From Aalborgiella sp043775055 (lineage in GTDB: Bacteria > Pseudomonadota > Gammaproteobacteria > Burkholderiales > Burkholderiaceae_C): a stretch of 23,962 nucleotides of DNA. Every line of letters starts with the position of its first letter. The first letter of the stretch is position 1. The position numbers were made by a program, and so were the translations under genes. The notes beneath the pieces were generated by a model. It was not told the origin of the DNA. It saw only the letters and a list, made by a program, of their open reading frames with translations, and did no database searches. Of the stretch, positions 6,623 to 14,386 are shown in pieces. Location of the stretch: positions 1 to 23,962 of the forward strand of contig JAYVSU010000136.1 in assembly GCA_043775055.1 (NCBI GenBank), written 5' to 3'.

Positions 6623-7321
6623 TTAGCGAGATTGTGGGTAAAACTGACGCTCGCGTGGCTGTGGGTATGGGCGGCCTGCGCCGCGCCGCAAATTGCGACC
6701 GATCGATTGCTCGGCAACATCTAGCGCGGCATTTATTTGCTGGTATTCGTCTTGTGAGAAGAAACCATCCGCTAAAAACGTACGCTCTTGGTTGCTGATT
6801 TGCTTTTGTTGTGCCATCAAAGCTAAGAAGTCATCTTTGCTGATGCGGCCTTCACTGATCCCGCCAACAATACGGTCGAGTTGTTGCTCTTGGCGGTCGT
6901 TGATCGCCTGCGACGCACGTTGGTTGTTTTCAACCACCAGCTGACGCTGCTTTTCACGCTCTAAGAAAGCACGTTCACGGGCTTGGAAAGCGCGCTCACG
7001 CTCTACATAGTAATTCTCACGGTCTTGAAAACGGCGGTCGTAGTCGGCACGCTCGCGCTCCCAATGGCCGTTGTCATAGCGGGAGTTCACTTGAGCTGGG
7101 AAGGGCTGAACTTGAACAGGCATCGGCTGGGGCTGCACATTGATCACTTGAGCTGGTACTGGGGCGACACGAACAGGAGCCACTTGCGCAGGTGCTGGCG
7201 GAACAACAATGCCGGGGCCAGTGATGATCAAGCTCCAATCAGGGCCTGCAGCATGTGCTGACAAGCCAGCCATAGCCAAAACAGAAGCACTTACCAACTG
7301 CACAATCACGCGTTTTTTCAT
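6623..7321 (-). CDS. Secreted protein of unknown function, Pro/Val-rich then charged helical
   Basis: I do not recognise this 232-residue protein beyond its class. It begins with a signal peptide (KKR, hydrophobic stretch, AHAA cleavage region near residue 25). A Pro/Val/Gln-rich segment follows (about 38-80, with repeats like PVQVQPFPAQV), then a highly charged Arg/Glu/Gln-rich helix (about 85-150). The C-terminal helical part (about 150-218) is built from two similar units around EGRISKDDF and DGFFSQDEY. That pattern resembles a helical region of small proteobacterial periplasmic proteins with G-x-L/I-T/S-x-x-E repeats. I start at the ATG 7319-7321, because GGAG lies just upstream and an in-frame GTG at 7324 adds one residue. 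It lies 47 bp after the DegS-like protease, probably co-transcribed with it, so an envelope role is plausible inference. Confidence 0.75.
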   Translation of the reverse strand: MKKRVIVQLVSASVLAMAGLSAHAAGPDWSLIITGPGIVVPPAPAQVAPVRVAPVPAQVINVQPQPMPVQVQPFPAQVNSRYDNGHWERERADYDRRFQDRENYYVERERAFQARERAFLEREKQRQLVVENNQRASQAINDRQEQQLDRIVGGISEGRISKDDFLALMAQQKQISNQERTFLADGFFSQDEYQQINAALDVAEQSIGRNLRRGAGRPYPQPRERQFYPQSR

Positions 7322-7368
7322 CACATCACTCCAAAGGGTTAAAACAACAGCACATCAGTCACGTGTCT

Positions 7369-8535
7369 TTAACGCGCAACTGCCTTAGGCCGTGGACGTG
7401 TACCCGCAGAAACTGACAACTCCATCTTCACTTCTTTACGAATAATGCCAAATTTCTCACTGTTTCCAGGTTTCAGCATGGCCACACTGGTGAGTAATTC
7501 TGAAACATTGTGTATCGGTTTATCTGCAATGCTCACAATGATGTCGCCAGGCAAGATGCCCGCTTTGGCGGCGGGCGCATTTTGCAACACGCCAGTGATG
7601 ATCACCCCTTGCATCGCTTCGTTGGCGTTGGCAGGGGTTTTGATGCCAAAGGTGGTCGCCAGCTCAGGCGACAAATCTTGTGGCTCCACGCCAATCCAGC
7701 CACGCGTGACTTGGCCATCTTTGACGATGCCTTCCATCACTTGTTTAGCGGTGGATACGGGAATGGCAAAACCAATGCCCAAACTGCCGCCCGAGCGGGA
7801 GTAGATGGCGGTGTTGATGCCTTGCAAATTACCATTCACATCGACCAGCGCACCGCCCGAGTTGCCGGGGTTGATGGCCGCATCGGTTTGAATGAAGTTC
7901 TCAAAGGTGTTGATGCCCAATTGGTTGCGCCCCAAAGCGCTCACAATGCCGCTGGTGACGGTTTGGCCGACGCCAAACGGGTTCCCAATGGCCAAGACTT
8001 GGTCGCCAACTTGTAAATTGTCAGAGTTGCCCAGTGTGATGACGGGCAGGCGGTCTAGCGCGATTTTGAGGATGGCGAGGTCAGAATCAGGGTCTGTGCC
8101 AATCACTTTGGCTTTGGCGCGTCGGCTGTCGTTCAAAATCACTTCAATCTCATCCGCCCCTTCAACCACATGGTTGTTGGTCAAAATATAGCCTTCGGGG
8201 CTAACAATCACGCCGCTGCCCAACCCCGCTTGCGGCTCGCTGCCTTTGTCGCCAAAGAAGAATTTGAACCACGGGTCGTCACTTTGCGGGTTTTTAACCG
8301 CTGCTTTGCTGACATTGATGCTGACTACCGCTGCAGAGGCTTTTTGCGCAGCCACTCTGAAGCTGCCGACGGGCGAGGCACCATTGGCCATGGCTGGCGC
8401 CTCCATGACGGAAATACCCGCCACTTTGCCGCTGCGGTTGGCACCCAGCAATTCGGGTTTGAGCGTAGCGATGACAAAATAGGCGGCCAGCAAGACCGTC
8501 ACAGATTGGGAGAAGAGGAGCCAAAATCGTTTCAT
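7369..8535 (-). CDS. Membrane-anchored DegS/HtrA-type serine protease (S1C family)
   Basis: An N-terminal hydrophobic segment (about residues 4-25) should anchor the protein in the inner membrane with the protease in the periplasm. The trypsin-like domain shows the full triad: His in LTNNHVVEGADE, Asp in DPDSDLAILK, and Ser in NPGNSGGALVD. A single PDZ domain follows (about 275-375), from GWIGVEPQDLSP through AAKAGILPGDIIVSIADKPI. One PDZ domain plus an anchor is the DegS arrangement (E. coli DegS 355 residues; this is 388); DegP and DegQ have two. The role in envelope stress signalling or quality control is inferred from the family. I chose the ATG at 8533-8535; an in-frame GTG at 8550 would add five residues. 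It diverges from the nif3-like gene. Confidence 0.92.
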   Translation of the reverse strand: MKRFWLLFSQSVTVLLAAYFVIATLKPELLGANRSGKVAGISVMEAPAMANGASPVGSFRVAAQKASAAVVSINVSKAAVKNPQSDDPWFKFFFGDKGSEPQAGLGSGVIVSPEGYILTNNHVVEGADEIEVILNDSRRAKAKVIGTDPDSDLAILKIALDRLPVITLGNSDNLQVGDQVLAIGNPFGVGQTVTSGIVSALGRNQLGINTFENFIQTDAAINPGNSGGALVDVNGNLQGINTAIYSRSGGSLGIGFAIPVSTAKQVMEGIVKDGQVTRGWIGVEPQDLSPELATTFGIKTPANANEAMQGVIITGVLQNAPAAKAGILPGDIIVSIADKPIHNVSELLTSVAMLKPGNSEKFGIIRKEVKMELSVSAGTRPRPKAVAR

Positions 8536-8648
8536 GTGTTCATTGTCCACTGAAAATGTAAGAGTTGTACTAAAAATTCTGGAACGTTGCCGGTATCTGG
8601 GGGCACAATCTGGAAAATGCCAGCCTTGCTAAGATAGTTTTATCAATA

Positions 8649-8658
8649 GTTTATAAAC
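8649..8658. promoter_or_regulatory. Palindromic GTTTATAAAC with a possible -10 box before the nif3-like gene
   Basis: The 132-bp divergent gap between the protease and nif3-like genes is A/T-rich and holds a perfect 10-bp palindrome at 8649-8658. Inside it, TATAAA (8652-8657) could be a -10 element on the plus strand. The nearest -35-like TTGCTA (8626-8631) is 20 bp away, so the promoter call is weak. No Shine-Dalgarno sequence precedes the ATG at 8668. Confidence 0.35.
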
Positions 8659-8667
8659 TCTTTATCT

Positions 8668-9498
8668 ATGAACTCGACAACGCCCTCCCAGGTTGACAGA
8701 GCCACCTTGCTGGCTGCGTGCACCGCCTTGCTTCAGCCAGAAAGCTTTACCGACTATGGCCCCAACGGTTTGCAGGTGGAGGGCAAGGCGCAGATTCGCA
8801 AAATCGTCTCAGGCGTCACCGCCAGCCGCGCGTTGATTGAAGCCGCTATTGCTGCCAAAGCGGACGCTATCTTTGTGCACCACGGCCTGTTTTGGCGCGG
8901 CCAAAGCGGTGTGGTGATGGGTTGGATGAAGCAACGCCTAGCATTGCTGCTGCAGCACGACATCAATTTACTGGCCTACCATTTGCCGCTGGACGCGCAT
9001 CCCAGCTTGGGCAATAACGCGCAATTGGGGCGAAAATTGGGTTTTTTGCAGCCTGAATCGGCTTCTGGCTCGACTTATGGTGTCGACATCCAATATTTTG
9101 GCGAACAATCACTGGGTTGGCTGGCTGATTTGTCGGTGACCTCTAAAAGCTTCCCAAAAGGCTTTCAAAACGGTCAAATCTTGCAAAAACACCTGGAATT
9201 ATGTCTAAATAGGCCTGTAGCCGGCATATTTATTGATGATGCAGCTATTAAAAAAATAGCATGGTGCACCGGTGGTGCGCAGAGCTATTTTGAGGCTGCC
9301 ATTGCTGCGGGGGCGGACGCGTTCATCACTGGTGAAATGTCCGAGCCGCAAGCCCATTTGGCGCGCGAGTGTGGCGTGGCTTACTTTGCCTGTGGTCACC
9401 ATGCGACTGAGCGTTACGGCGCGCCAGCGGCGGCGGCTCACTTGGCGGCTGAATTTGGCATTGCCCATGAATTTATTGAAATCGACAATCCTGCATAA
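8668..9498 (+). CDS. Nif3-like dinuclear metal centre hexameric protein (YbgI family)
   Basis: This 276-residue protein belongs to the NIF3/YbgI (DUF34) family, toroidal hexamers with a two-metal site per subunit. It has FTDYGPNGLQVEG near residues 27-40, the metal motif FVHHGLFW near 70, AYHLPLDAHPSLGNNA near 108, IAWCTGGAQSYFEAA near 195, and CGHHATERYG near 244-253, which supplies the last His and Glu ligands. Some family members are described as GTP cyclohydrolase I type 2-like, but the biochemical role is unsettled. The ATG at 8668 lacks a Shine-Dalgarno sequence, and its distance of 10 bp from a TATAAA raises the possibility of a very short or absent leader. A GCTATT palindrome lies within the gene. 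pdxA starts 4 bp after its stop. Confidence 0.93.
   Translation: MNSTTPSQVDRATLLAACTALLQPESFTDYGPNGLQVEGKAQIRKIVSGVTASRALIEAAIAAKADAIFVHHGLFWRGQSGVVMGWMKQRLALLLQHDINLLAYHLPLDAHPSLGNNAQLGRKLGFLQPESASGSTYGVDIQYFGEQSLGWLADLSVTSKSFPKGFQNGQILQKHLELCLNRPVAGIFIDDAAIKKIAWCTGGAQSYFEAAIAAGADAFITGEMSEPQAHLARECGVAYFACGHHATERYGAPAAAAHLAAEFGIAHEFIEIDNPA
9244..9260. repeat. GCTATT-AAAAA-AATAGC palindrome inside the nif3-like gene
   Basis: Perfect 6-bp arms at 9244-9249 and 9255-9260 with a five-A loop. It codes for AIKKIA immediately before the conserved WCTGG segment. The encoded residues are acceptable for the family, so it is unclear whether a repeat was inserted or the codons arose by chance. Confidence 0.45.
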
Positions 9499-9502
9499 AA
9501 CC

Positions 9503-10612
9503 ATGACCCCCACGCTTGTCACTTTGAGTACGACGCTGCCCCCGGAGGGGGCTGACTTACCCATCGCCATCACCATGGGCGACCCCGCCGGTATAGGTCC
9601 AGAAATCATAGCCAAAGCCTTTCGGGATGCGCCTGAAACGACGTCGGGCTGCTTTGTCGCGGGCGATGTAGGCGCTATTCGGCGCGCAGTGGCTCAGATT
9701 GGGGGGCTGCTAGCGGTGACGCAGATCGAGTCGCCCCTAGATTTGCAGCAGGTGCCGCCACATTGCATTGCGGTACTGCAAACCTGTGCCACTACGCCTG
9801 TTGAACTAGGGAAAATCAGCCAAACAGCGGGCCAAGCGGCGGCAGACTGCGTGGTTTGGGCGGCTCGGGCTGCGCTGCGCGGTGAGATTGCGGCCTTGGT
9901 CACCGCGCCGCTACACAAAGAAGCTTTGTCATTGGCGGGAGTGGATTTTCCGGGTCATACCGAGCTGTTGCAGGCTGAATCTGCTGCTTTTTTAGGCAAA
10001 AGTATTGCAGACGTACCCGTTCGCATGATGTTGGCGAATGACGAGTTGCGCACCGTTTTGGTCAGCATCCACATGTCTTTGCGCAAGGCAATTGAGGCGG
10101 TGAATTATCAAGAAGTGTTACAAACAATTCGTATCACTTGTGCATTTTTAGACAAAGTTGTTGGTGGTACGCGACATAACGCTGCACTTCAAACCATGTC
10201 GCATCGCCCGCGCATAGCTGTTGCAGGGCTAAATCCGCATGCGGGTGAGGGGGGGTTGTTTGGTCGAGAAGAGATAGACATCATCACGCCAGCAATAGAT
10301 GCGGCACGCGCTGAGGGCTTGAATGTGACTGGCCCTTTAGCACCGGATACGGCGTTCATGCGGGCGCGCAACACGCCTGATAAACCCGGTGAGTTTGACG
10401 CCGTGGTGGCGATGTACCACGACCAAGGGTTGATTCCGGTGAAGTATTTGGGCGTCGACAAAGGCGTCAACGTGACGCTGGGGTTGCCGCTGGTGCGTAC
10501 CAGTCCAGACCACGGCACGGCATTTGACATTGCCGGGACGGGCGTTGCTGACGCGTCCAGCCTGATTGTGGCGATTCAACTGGCTAAAAAACTGGCTAAA
10601 AATTGGTTATAA
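9503..10612 (+). CDS. pdxA: 4-hydroxythreonine-4-phosphate dehydrogenase
   Basis: PdxA oxidises 4-phosphohydroxy-L-threonine in the DXP-dependent pathway to pyridoxal phosphate. The protein carries the family start ITMGDPAGIGPEIIAKAF (residues about 26-43), PGHTELLQ and IHMSLRKAI with metal-binding histidines, AGLNPHAGEGGLFGREE, YHDQGLIPVKYLG with the third metal histidine, and GLPLVRTSPDHGTAFDIAG near the C terminus. Length is 369 residues against 329 in E. coli; the excess includes about 20 extra N-terminal residues and a short insertion before RPRIAVAG. The frame is open upstream to 9272 through nif3, but those residues are a shadow of that gene. I chose the ATG at 9503, 4 bp after the nif3 stop. 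No strong ribosome site is visible, so coupling to nif3 translation is likely. Confidence 0.95.
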   Translation: MTPTLVTLSTTLPPEGADLPIAITMGDPAGIGPEIIAKAFRDAPETTSGCFVAGDVGAIRRAVAQIGGLLAVTQIESPLDLQQVPPHCIAVLQTCATTPVELGKISQTAGQAAADCVVWAARAALRGEIAALVTAPLHKEALSLAGVDFPGHTELLQAESAAFLGKSIADVPVRMMLANDELRTVLVSIHMSLRKAIEAVNYQEVLQTIRITCAFLDKVVGGTRHNAALQTMSHRPRIAVAGLNPHAGEGGLFGREEIDIITPAIDAARAEGLNVTGPLAPDTAFMRARNTPDKPGEFDAVVAMYHDQGLIPVKYLGVDKGVNVTLGLPLVRTSPDHGTAFDIAGTGVADASSLIVAIQLAKKLAKNWL

Positions 10613-10697
10613 AACTGCCAAAACTGCCCTAAGTGGGTTTTAGCGGTTAAATACCTGATTTTAGAGATAAAAATGACTGTAGTCGGCGCATTTATTC

Positions 10698-10711
10698 AAT
10701 AGTTTGCTATT
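10698..10711. repeat. AATAG-TTTG-CTATT hairpin between pdxA and the terminator
   Basis: Arms AATAG (10698-10702) and CTATT (10707-10711) around a 4-nt loop, in the 122-bp stretch between the pdxA stop and the terminator. It is an inside-out relative of the GCTATT/AATAGC palindromes and may be a decayed member. I see no gene in this stretch. Confidence 0.3.
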
Positions 10712-10734
10712 ATATGTGTAGCTTTAAAGAGATA

Positions 10735-10770
10735 AAAAATCGCTTGCAAGTTGCCCTGCAAGCGATTTTT
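10735..10770. terminator. Bidirectional rho-independent terminator between pdxA and mscL
   Basis: A 14-bp perfect stem AAAAATCGCTTGCA (10735-10748) / TGCAAGCGATTTTT (10757-10770) with an 8-nt loop. It is flanked by A-runs on one side and T-runs on the other, so it works in either direction. It sits between the convergent genes pdxA and mscL. Confidence 0.9.
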
Positions 10771-10794
10771 GACTGGGAAAGCGCACTTAAAAGC

Positions 10795-11220
10795 TTATTT
10801 TTTCAAACTATCACGAATTTCACGCAACAAAGTGACGTCTTCTGGCGTCGGTGCAGGTGCGGCTGCAGCGGCTTCCGCCTTCTTCATTTTGTTCATTTGT
10901 TTGACCATCAAAAAAATGATAAATGCCAAAATCGCAAAATTCACCGCGATGGTGATGAAGTTGCCGTAGGCAAACACGGGTACGCCCGCCTTTTTCAGGT
11001 CTGCCAAGTTCATGGCCGTACCAGCTGGAACTTTGCCCAAAACGGCAAACATGCTGGAGAAATCCAAGTTACCAAAGATGGCGCCGACGATGGGCATGAT
11101 CAGATCGTTGACCATGGAATCGACAATCTTGCCGAATGCACCGCCAATGATCACACCAACTGCCAAGTCCATCACGTTGCCTTTGAGGGCAAATTCTTTA
11201 AATTCGGACATCATGCTCAT
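10795..11220 (-). CDS. mscL: Large-conductance mechanosensitive channel
   Basis: MscL opens under membrane tension and releases solutes during hypo-osmotic shock. The 141-residue protein (E. coli 136) starts with the amphipathic N-terminal helix EFKEFALKGNVMDLAVGVIIG leading into the pore helix, with small residues at the constriction (VIIGGAFGKIVDSMVND). A periplasmic loop (about 48-80) follows, then the second membrane helix FITIAVNFAILAFIIFLMVKQ and a cytoplasmic C-terminal bundle (PEDVTLLREIRDSL) after an Ala/Pro linker. The ATG at 11218-11220 has AGGA at a suitable distance. A second ATG three codons in (11211) is possible. It appears monocistronic and ends at the shared terminator. Confidence 0.97.
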   Translation of the reverse strand: MSMMSEFKEFALKGNVMDLAVGVIIGGAFGKIVDSMVNDLIMPIVGAIFGNLDFSSMFAVLGKVPAGTAMNLADLKKAGVPVFAYGNFITIAVNFAILAFIIFLMVKQMNKMKKAEAAAAAPAPTPEDVTLLREIRDSLKK

Positions 11221-11311
11221 GGGTTATTCCTAAAGTTGTAAAGTCGGGATTATTGCATTGTGTCTAGAGCTGTCAACAAGCTGTAAGCTGGCTTAAAACT
11301 AGGGCAAAAAG

Positions 11312-11341
11312 TTGATTTGTCGGTCAGCGGTCGGCTACAAT
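11312..11341 (+). promoter_or_regulatory. Sigma-70-type promoter of petABC
   Basis: TTGATT at 11312-11317 and TACAAT at 11336-11341 with an 18-bp spacer, about 75 bp upstream of the petA start. The spacing and the -10 match are good; the -35 matches four of six consensus bases. No other promoter is visible before petB or petC. Confidence 0.6.
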
Positions 11342-11419
11342 GCGGTGTTAACCCTGATTAATTTTTGACTCGGCATCAGCTCGAGCCTTTATTCCTGAGC
11401 GATTTCATTGAGGAAACAC

Positions 11420-12052
11420 ATGAGTAGCACAATTGCTGGCGCAGAAAATGCGCCCACAAACACTGGCCTAGATGCCGGCAAACGTACTTGGCTTATTGCC
11501 TCCGCCTGTACCGGCGTCGTGGGCGCGGGCTTTGTTGCCGTCCCTTTTGTAAGCAGTTTTTCGCCTTCCGAGCGTGCTAAAGCTGCAGGCGCTGCGGTTG
11601 AGGGCGATATTTCCGGCTTAAAAGCGGGCGAAAAGATGACGGTTGAATGGCGCGGCAAACCAGTTTGGATTGTCAAACGCACACCTGAGCAAGTCGCAGC
11701 ACTCAACAAGCTCGATGGTCAATTGGCTGACCCAAAATCAGAACGCAAACCTAGCGAATTGACACCTGAGTACGCGCGCAATGAAGCTCGCTCACGCAAG
11801 CCTGAAATTTTTGTCGCGGTCGGTATTTGCACCCATTTAGGCTGCTCACCGTCAGACAAGTTCACACCAGGTGCACAACCGTCGTTACCAGACGACTGGG
11901 CGGGAGGCTTTTTGTGCCCTTGCCACGGCTCTACCTTTGACTTGGCTGGCCGCGTGTTTAAAAACAAGCCCGCACCAGACAATTTAGAAATCCCACCGCA
12001 TATGTTTTTGTCGGACAGCCGACTGATCATTGGCGAAGACACCAAAGCTTGA
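11420..12052 (+). CDS. petA: Ubiquinol-cytochrome c reductase Rieske iron-sulfur subunit
   Basis: This is the Rieske subunit of the cytochrome bc1 complex, which passes an electron from ubiquinol to cytochrome c1 in the periplasm. Residues about 20-50 hold a KRTWLI start and a single membrane helix, serving as signal and anchor (probably Tat exported, as is known for Rieske proteins). The 2Fe-2S ligands are in CTHLGC (near residue 137) and CPCHGS (near 172), and KNKPAPDNLEIPP follows as in the family. Length is 210 residues. I use the ATG at 11420 with AGGAA at 11411-11415; an in-frame TTG at 11408 is unlikely. petB begins 12 bp after the stop. Confidence 0.97.
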   Translation: MSSTIAGAENAPTNTGLDAGKRTWLIASACTGVVGAGFVAVPFVSSFSPSERAKAAGAAVEGDISGLKAGEKMTVEWRGKPVWIVKRTPEQVAALNKLDGQLADPKSERKPSELTPEYARNEARSRKPEIFVAVGICTHLGCSPSDKFTPGAQPSLPDDWAGGFLCPCHGSTFDLAGRVFKNKPAPDNLEIPPHMFLSDSRLIIGEDTKA

Positions 12053-12064
12053 AGGCAATTGATC

Positions 12065-13474
12065 ATGGCTGTATATAACGAAGTATCACCCAACGCTCCG
12101 GCGGGCGAAAAATTACTGAACTGGGTTGACAACCGCTTCCCAGCAAGCAAGCTCTACAAAGAGCACTTGAGCGAATATTACGCTCCTAAAAATTTTAACT
12201 TCTGGTACATATTTGGTTCACTGGCCTTGTTGGTTTTGGTGATTCAAATCGTCACCGGTATCTTCTTGGTCATGCACTACAAACCAGATGCTGCGTTGGC
12301 GTTTGCCTCTGTCGAGTACATCATGCGTGACGTGCCTTGGGGCTGGTTGGTGCGCTACATGCACTCTACAGGCGCCTCTGCGTTTTTTGTGGTGGTTTAC
12401 ATGCATATGTTTCGTGGTTTGATCTACGGCAGCTACCGCAAGCCACGTGAATTAGTCTGGATTTTTGGTTGCGCCATTTTCTTGGCGCTGATGGCCGAAG
12501 CCTTCATGGGTTATTTGTTGCCTTGGGGCCAGATGAGCTACTGGGGCGCGCAAGTGATTGTGAACTTGTTTGCCGCGATTCCATTCGTGGGCCCAGATTT
12601 GGCGCTGTTGATTCGCGGTGACTACGTGGTCGGTGACGCAACCTTGAACCGCTTCTTCAGCTTCCACGTGATTGCAGTGCCTTTGGTGCTACTCGGTTTG
12701 GTAGCAGCACACATCATCGCTTTGCATGAAGTGGGCTCTAACAACCCAGACGGTGTTGAAATCAAAGGTCCTAAAGCGCCAAAAGACGCTGCAGGTCATC
12801 CTTTGGATGGCATCCCGTTTCACCCTTACTACACCGTACATGACATTTTTGCGGTCAGTATGTTTTTGATGGTGTTCACGGCCATCATCTTCTTCGCACC
12901 TGAGTTTGGTGGTTACTTCTTGGAGTACAACAACTTCATCCCTGCGGATCCGTTGAAGACACCGTTGCACATTGCACCCGTCTGGTATTTCACACCTTTC
13001 TACTCGATGCTCCGCGCTATCACTTCTGAAATGATGTACGCCCTGATTGCTTGCGTTTTAGGTGCGGCTGTATTTACGGCATGGAAATCAAAACTGCCGA
13101 CTATTTTCAAAGGTGCAGCTATCGTTGCTGCTGTAGCTGTAACGGCCATGATGCTCGCGATTGATGCGAAATTCTGGGGCGTTGTGGTCATGGGCGGTGC
13201 AGTCATCATTTTGTTCTTCTTGCCTTGGTTGGACAACTGTGCTGTCAAGTCGATTCGCTACCGTCCTGATTGGCACAAATACTTGTACGGTATTTTTGTG
13301 GTGTTCTTTTTGATTCTGGGTTATTTGGGTGTTCAACCACCATCACCTATCGGTGAGCGTGTCTCTCAAGTCGGTACGTTGTTCTACTTTGGCTTTTTCT
13401 TGTTGATGCCTTGGTGGAGCAAAATGGGGGCTACAAAGACCCCACCAGATCGCATCAATTTCACGGCTCATTAA
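12065..13474 (+). CDS. petB: Cytochrome b of the bc1 complex
   Basis: Cytochrome b is the membrane core of complex III, carrying hemes bL and bH and both quinone sites. The heme histidines are visible: His100 and His114 in helix B (YMHSTGAS, YMHMFRG) and His201 and His216 in helix D (FSFHVIAVP, AAHIIALHEVG). The helix-D spacing is 15 residues; bc1 cytochromes of mitochondria and Rhodobacter have 14. The Qo-site motif is PVWY (HIAPVWYFTPFYSMLR), not PEWY. The 469-residue protein has extra C-terminal helices (about 345-450) beyond the eight-helix core, as in other betaproteobacteria. I chose the ATG at 12065; the TTG at 12059 is in frame but unlikely. petC follows after 19 bp with a good ribosome site (AGGGAGA). 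Confidence 0.97.
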   Translation: MAVYNEVSPNAPAGEKLLNWVDNRFPASKLYKEHLSEYYAPKNFNFWYIFGSLALLVLVIQIVTGIFLVMHYKPDAALAFASVEYIMRDVPWGWLVRYMHSTGASAFFVVVYMHMFRGLIYGSYRKPRELVWIFGCAIFLALMAEAFMGYLLPWGQMSYWGAQVIVNLFAAIPFVGPDLALLIRGDYVVGDATLNRFFSFHVIAVPLVLLGLVAAHIIALHEVGSNNPDGVEIKGPKAPKDAAGHPLDGIPFHPYYTVHDIFAVSMFLMVFTAIIFFAPEFGGYFLEYNNFIPADPLKTPLHIAPVWYFTPFYSMLRAITSEMMYALIACVLGAAVFTAWKSKLPTIFKGAAIVAAVAVTAMMLAIDAKFWGVVVMGGAVIILFFLPWLDNCAVKSIRYRPDWHKYLYGIFVVFFLILGYLGVQPPSPIGERVSQVGTLFYFGFFLLMPWWSKMGATKTPPDRINFTAH

Positions 13475-13493
13475 ACAAAGGGAGATAAATAAA

Positions 13494-14264
13494 ATGAAAA
13501 AACTTCTCCTCAGCTTGATGATGGCAACTGGCTTGGTCATGGGTTTTGCGCCAACTGCGCATGCCAATTCTGATGCCCTTGCTTGGGACAAAGCGCCCAA
13601 TAACATCAACGACATGGCGGCCTTGCAAAATGGTGCCAAACTGTTTGTTAACTACTGCTTGAATTGCCATTCTGCTGCCTACATGCGCTACAACCGCTTG
13701 AAGGACATTGGTTTGACGGAAGCACAAATCAAAGAAAACTTGCTGTTTGCGACTGATAAAGTCGGCGAAACCATGAAGGCTGCGATTGATCCTAAGCAAG
13801 CTAAAGACTGGTTCGGCGGTAACCCGCCTGACTTGACCGTGATTGCACGCTCACGTGCTGGTCATGGTGGTACAGGCGCAGATTATTTGTACACATATTT
13901 GCGTACTTACTACCGAGACGAAACCACGGCCACGGGTTGGAATAACTTGGCTTTCCCCGCTGTTGCGATGCCGCATGTGTTGTGGGAGTTGCAAGGTGAG
14001 CGCAAGCCGGTCTATGAAGACAAAGAAGAGCATGGCCATGTTGTCAAAACTTTCACGGGTCGTTGGGAGCAAGTTAAGCCAGGAACCATGACGCCTTTAA
14101 AGTACGACCAAGCCGTCGGCGATTTGGTGGGTTACTTACAATGGATGGGCGAGCCTTCGCAGGCAAGTCGTATTCGCGTAGGTGTCTGGGTGCTGGTATT
14201 TTTGTTGGCTTTTGCCGTGATTGCGTGGCGCTTGAATGCTTCGTATTGGAAAGACGTCAAGTAA
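13494..14264 (+). CDS. petC: Cytochrome c1 of the bc1 complex
   Basis: Cytochrome c1 accepts the electron from the Rieske protein and passes it to soluble cytochrome c. The 256-residue protein has a Sec signal peptide ending near AHAN (residues 22-25). The covalent heme site is CLNCH at residues 55-59 and is followed by SAAYMRYNRL. Other family marks are GGNPPDLTVIARSR, DYLYTYLRTYYRDE, and AVAMPHVLWELQG, where the methionine is the likely axial ligand. A C-terminal membrane helix (VGVWVLVFLLAFAVIAWRL) ends in the usual SYWKDVK tail. It is the last gene of petABC; the terminator at 14332-14366 follows. Confidence 0.97.
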   Translation: MKKLLLSLMMATGLVMGFAPTAHANSDALAWDKAPNNINDMAALQNGAKLFVNYCLNCHSAAYMRYNRLKDIGLTEAQIKENLLFATDKVGETMKAAIDPKQAKDWFGGNPPDLTVIARSRAGHGGTGADYLYTYLRTYYRDETTATGWNNLAFPAVAMPHVLWELQGERKPVYEDKEEHGHVVKTFTGRWEQVKPGTMTPLKYDQAVGDLVGYLQWMGEPSQASRIRVGVWVLVFLLAFAVIAWRLNASYWKDVK

Positions 14265-14331
14265 ATTTGCTTGAACAGTCTTGGCTTGTCGGTGAGACGT
14301 TATTGTTTAACGCCTCATCACAAGTAGTTCG

Positions 14332-14366
14332 GAGTGGGCCTGCTAAATCAGCATCCCACTCTTTTT
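14332..14366 (+). terminator. Rho-independent terminator after petABC
   Basis: GAGTGGG (14332-14338) pairs with CCCACTC (14355-14361). An inner TGCT/AGCA pairing lies inside, and the stem is followed by TTTTT at 14362-14366. It separates petABC from sspA, whose start lies about 20 bp further, so some readthrough or an overlapping sspA promoter is possible. Confidence 0.88.
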
Positions 14367-14386
14367 GATTTTTAGGAGTCTTCACC

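Noticed and set aside
9272..9502. Upstream extension of the pdxA frame
   Set aside because: The added 77 residues are an out-of-frame shadow of the nif3-like gene; PdxA homology begins shortly after the ATG at 9503.
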